This document shows, one piece after another, positions 61,495-64,000 of a stretch of DNA of 64,000 nt. The notes beneath the pieces were generated by a model. It had not been told where the DNA came from. It made no database searches and worked only from the letters and a program-made list of their open reading frames with translations. The translations under genes were made by a program, and so were the position numbers. Position 1 is the first letter of the stretch, and the number at the start of each line of letters is the position of its first letter. Origin of the DNA: Setaria digitata (taxonomy: Eukaryota; Nematoda; Chromadorea; Rhabditida; Setariidae); the NCBI GenBank assembly GCA_003640385.1, contig RCAB01000237.1, forward strand, positions 1 to 64,000. Direction: 5' to 3'.

Positions 61495-63979
61495 TTAAGA
61501 GTCACCAGTCGGATAATCCAGTTTATTTTTATGCATTTTGGCAACATGAAGAAAGTGAGCGATTGTTTCAAATGCTGGTGCATCAATTGTCTCGAAATGT
61601 TCCGGTATACCATCTAATAGCTGCAACATGATTTCTGACCTGATTTCCAAGTTACGTCTATTAAAAGTCAGGCATTTAAAATATTTTACAGAAAAAATAT
61701 AACATAAATATTGAATTATTCAAGCAATAAGAAACACAGTGATACAAAAAGTAAACTGATTAAAGTGCCATTAATTAACTAACTTGAAGTTCGATGTTAA
61801 AAGTCAAACTCAAGAGAAAGTCATCATTAATAGGAGCCCTAATTTCAAGAATACATTTAATCAGAGAATTTCTGAGCAGTTTAAATAAAAAAGGCGTAAG
61901 TCTACCACATACTGCAGAAACTTCATTTCTACTTTTTTCTTTTTTGCACAAAGCAAATCAAAAGATTTCAAAAAAAAAAAAAAAAAAAACGCATGGGATA
62001 TGCTAAAATTTTTTGTGACATACAAAAAAAGACATACTTCAAAAAGAAAAAATTCACGGAACATTTCCTAATCGTTATCGCAATTCCTATTTGCTTCTAT
62101 CATCATGCTCATCAAACTGCATATCACACATCTAAGTAACGAACTGTGGTAATATACAGTTGAATTTAAATTTTAAGACCTGTTGTTTTGTATTGGTGCT
62201 TGAACGATGGGGAAGATTGAAATATTTTTTGTAACGTCGTAAGGTAGTAGCCGAAAGAGCATGAAAAGGTACTTGTGGTGGCTGAAAAAGTAATTTTAGA
62301 AAGGAAAATTTTAGGCACCAAAAAAGTCATTTCTATAACCATCATTTTTTCTCTATCCTTAGTGGTTACAAATATACTTCCCCTTTTTCTCCGTGATTGT
62401 AAAAAAATAACATTTTAATTTCGTGAGCTAACTTCCACAACAAATTAAAGTATGAAATCAGCAGATATCTAACTACATCACTTTTCATCGCACTTGATGG
62501 ATAGTGAAGATTTTATCTCTTCGAAATAAATGCTTTTGAACAGTCTGCAAGATTATCAAGTTTTTTTTTGACTAAATAAAAAGACAGAAAACTTAAATTC
62601 CACGAACTTCAGCCACTTGCTATCTTGTCCGCTGATAATTATACATGGATTTTGCTTGGAGGTAAAGGTTGCAACAACTAACTACTTTAGTGTACTATTT
62701 ATTAATTAACAAGATTTTGAGCTCGATGTTTTATATTTTATTTTTGAACTAAAAAAAATTTACAGCTGATGTTGTTGCTCCTTCTCCTGATGCTGACGCA
62801 TTCACTTCCTCATCTGGCTTCATCGTGTGAAAATCTGTACTCATGAATGGCCAAATCCCAGTCAGTACACCAACACTAAAACGCGCTTATAAAAATAAAA
62901 TTCTTTCATAAAACGGTGATTTCAATACAAATCTCCAGCATGTAAAAACATACTTTGGAGCTTCATCTTCGCTCGTTTCAGCATCACCACCACTTGTTCC
63001 TGCTCGTCCTTTCTGAAACTTGAGAGGTCATGAAACGGAATGGAAATGTGTCTGCGCCACAGCTGTTCAGTGCATGTGATATCATGTATAAATAATGTAA
63101 ACGCAAACCTTTTTCTTTTTCTTCTTTTGCATTTCACGCGCAGCCATTAACTGCTCAAAATCTTTCATATAACTCTGGAAAAATGAATATATGTAAAAAA
63201 TGAATGTATTAGCAAGTTATTTATCACCTGCCAACAAATTAAGAAGTCTGAAAAGATAGGAAAATCTCATAAAAGCAACTCACTCTTGTCAATGGGTCAT
63301 TTTTGAAAGCTTGAAATTCATCCTCCGTAATTTCAGTTGCCAAGTATTTGGTAAGATCTCTTGCTGCATAACTCTCATTGGGTTTTAACTTTGGTTCATG
63401 CATAATAACACGATAGTGAAACAAACATGTGTACCAATGTCCTCTCTGCAAAGATTAATGCTCAATTCAAAATGACGATTTTCAAAAATCATTAAAAATT
63501 TGATAGGAACTACAAACCGTGACCGTGAAAAGAAACCACATGGAAAAGATAAAATATAAGTTCTCACCGTTTTTACAACAAAAATAATTTACAACATGCT
63601 TAAGAACATACAAATAAAAAACACAGCAATAAAAATAATTACCCCCTTATTATATGCAAATGGAAGATTCTTTTTCAGTGCCTTCTGTCGCAATTTATTG
63701 CTAAACCAAATACCAAATGCTGGACGACCACAAGCAAAGGCTTTTCCGCCAGACATAGTTGCCAAACAACAACAAGCTTTCGCTTCTAGAGCAGCCTGAT
63801 CAAGATCAGACCAATTAGTACTGCCTAAAAAGGATTGCTACCATATAACAGAAAAAGGTTAACCATTCATTTTTGGAAGGGAAAGGTTTTTGACATCCAG
63901 CTGAACTTGACTTTGTCCCTTAATTCATAAGGCAGTCAAAATCATTTTCATTTACACAGCTTATGCATTCCGATGCCAT
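61495..63979 (-). CDS. SAP30: SAP30-type subunit of the Sin3/HDAC co-repressor complex
   Basis: SAP30 is a nuclear scaffold linking Sin3 and histone deacetylase. Exons (high to low): 63979-63958 (tentative), 63824-63643, 63445-63284, 63174-63109, 63012-62954, 62875-62764, 62281-62180, 61620-61495; phases agree, total 831 nt, 276 aa (human SAP30 is 220). The atypical C2CH zinc finger is visible: C25-C27, C39 (FACGRPAFG), then FSNKLRQKALKK and HWYTCLFHYRV with C75 and H78; the C39-C75-H78 spacing equals that of human SAP30L. Residues 139-145 are polylysine, a nuclear-localisation or DNA/lipid-contact candidate, followed by an acidic stretch (GGDAETSEDEAP). The Sin3-interacting end is LSATTLRRYKKYFNLP, then GIPEHFETIDAPAFETIAHF and LHVAKMHKNKLD. 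About 100 residues separate finger and C-terminal domain, longer than in vertebrates. Reading through the donor at 62764 gives a stop at 62749. Confidence 0.85.
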
Positions 63980-64000
63980 ATAATTTAATTATTGATCTTG

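Overview
The window reads as AT-rich chromosomal DNA of a nematode, most likely a filarial-type clade III worm. Genes are split into small exons separated by AT-rich introns that mostly end in TTTCAG-like acceptors. There are no bacterial operons or ribosome-binding sites, simple repeats and poly-A/poly-T tracts are common, and the coding families (nematode-type globin, arrestin-domain protein, C-type lectin, MS4A-like tetraspan) fit a worm. Genus is inference only. Most real genes here are invisible as long ORFs; I rebuilt them by joining exons whose splice phases agree and whose translation continues a known family.

Layout. At 1-104 (+) is the 3' end of a cysteine-rich gene. At 830-8230 (-) is a 15-exon orthologue of WDR60/DYNC2I1, the dynein-2 intermediate chain of intraflagellar transport; one of its introns needs a GC donor and a second probably does. 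From 8.2 to 16.6 kb there is no confident gene, but there are microsatellites, a pyrimidine-rich minisatellite and three scaffold joins. From 16.6 to 25.4 kb three small plus-strand genes follow each other: an MS4A/CD20-like four-TM protein, a secreted C-type-lectin-like protein and an unrelated four-TM protein. At 28912-34592 (-) is a nine-exon arrestin-domain (ARRDC/alpha-arrestin) gene. From 34.6 to 55.7 kb lies a 21-kb desert with a 65-bp minisatellite, a 74-bp repeat ending in a perfect palindrome, microsatellites and one island of higher coding potential. At 55701-58989 (+), possibly to 60596, is a globin with a predicted N-myristoylation site. At 61495-63979 (-) is a SAP30-type subunit of the Sin3/HDAC co-repressor complex.

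The genes do not form one pathway. WDR60 points to cilia of sensory neurons, SAP30 to chromatin repression, the arrestin to receptor trafficking, and the globin, lectin and tetraspans to membrane or secreted roles. No mobile element with intact coding capacity, tRNA, rRNA or CRISPR was seen. Five single 'n' characters each sit at or near a direct duplication, which looks like unmerged contig overlaps rather than biology.

The points most worth checking are the GC-AG introns of WDR60, the globin lacking a histidine in its E-helix region and carrying a possible long C-terminal extension, the 79-nt near-perfect hairpin at 55024-55102, the two tandem arrays, and the unexplained open island at 43.9-44.1 kb.
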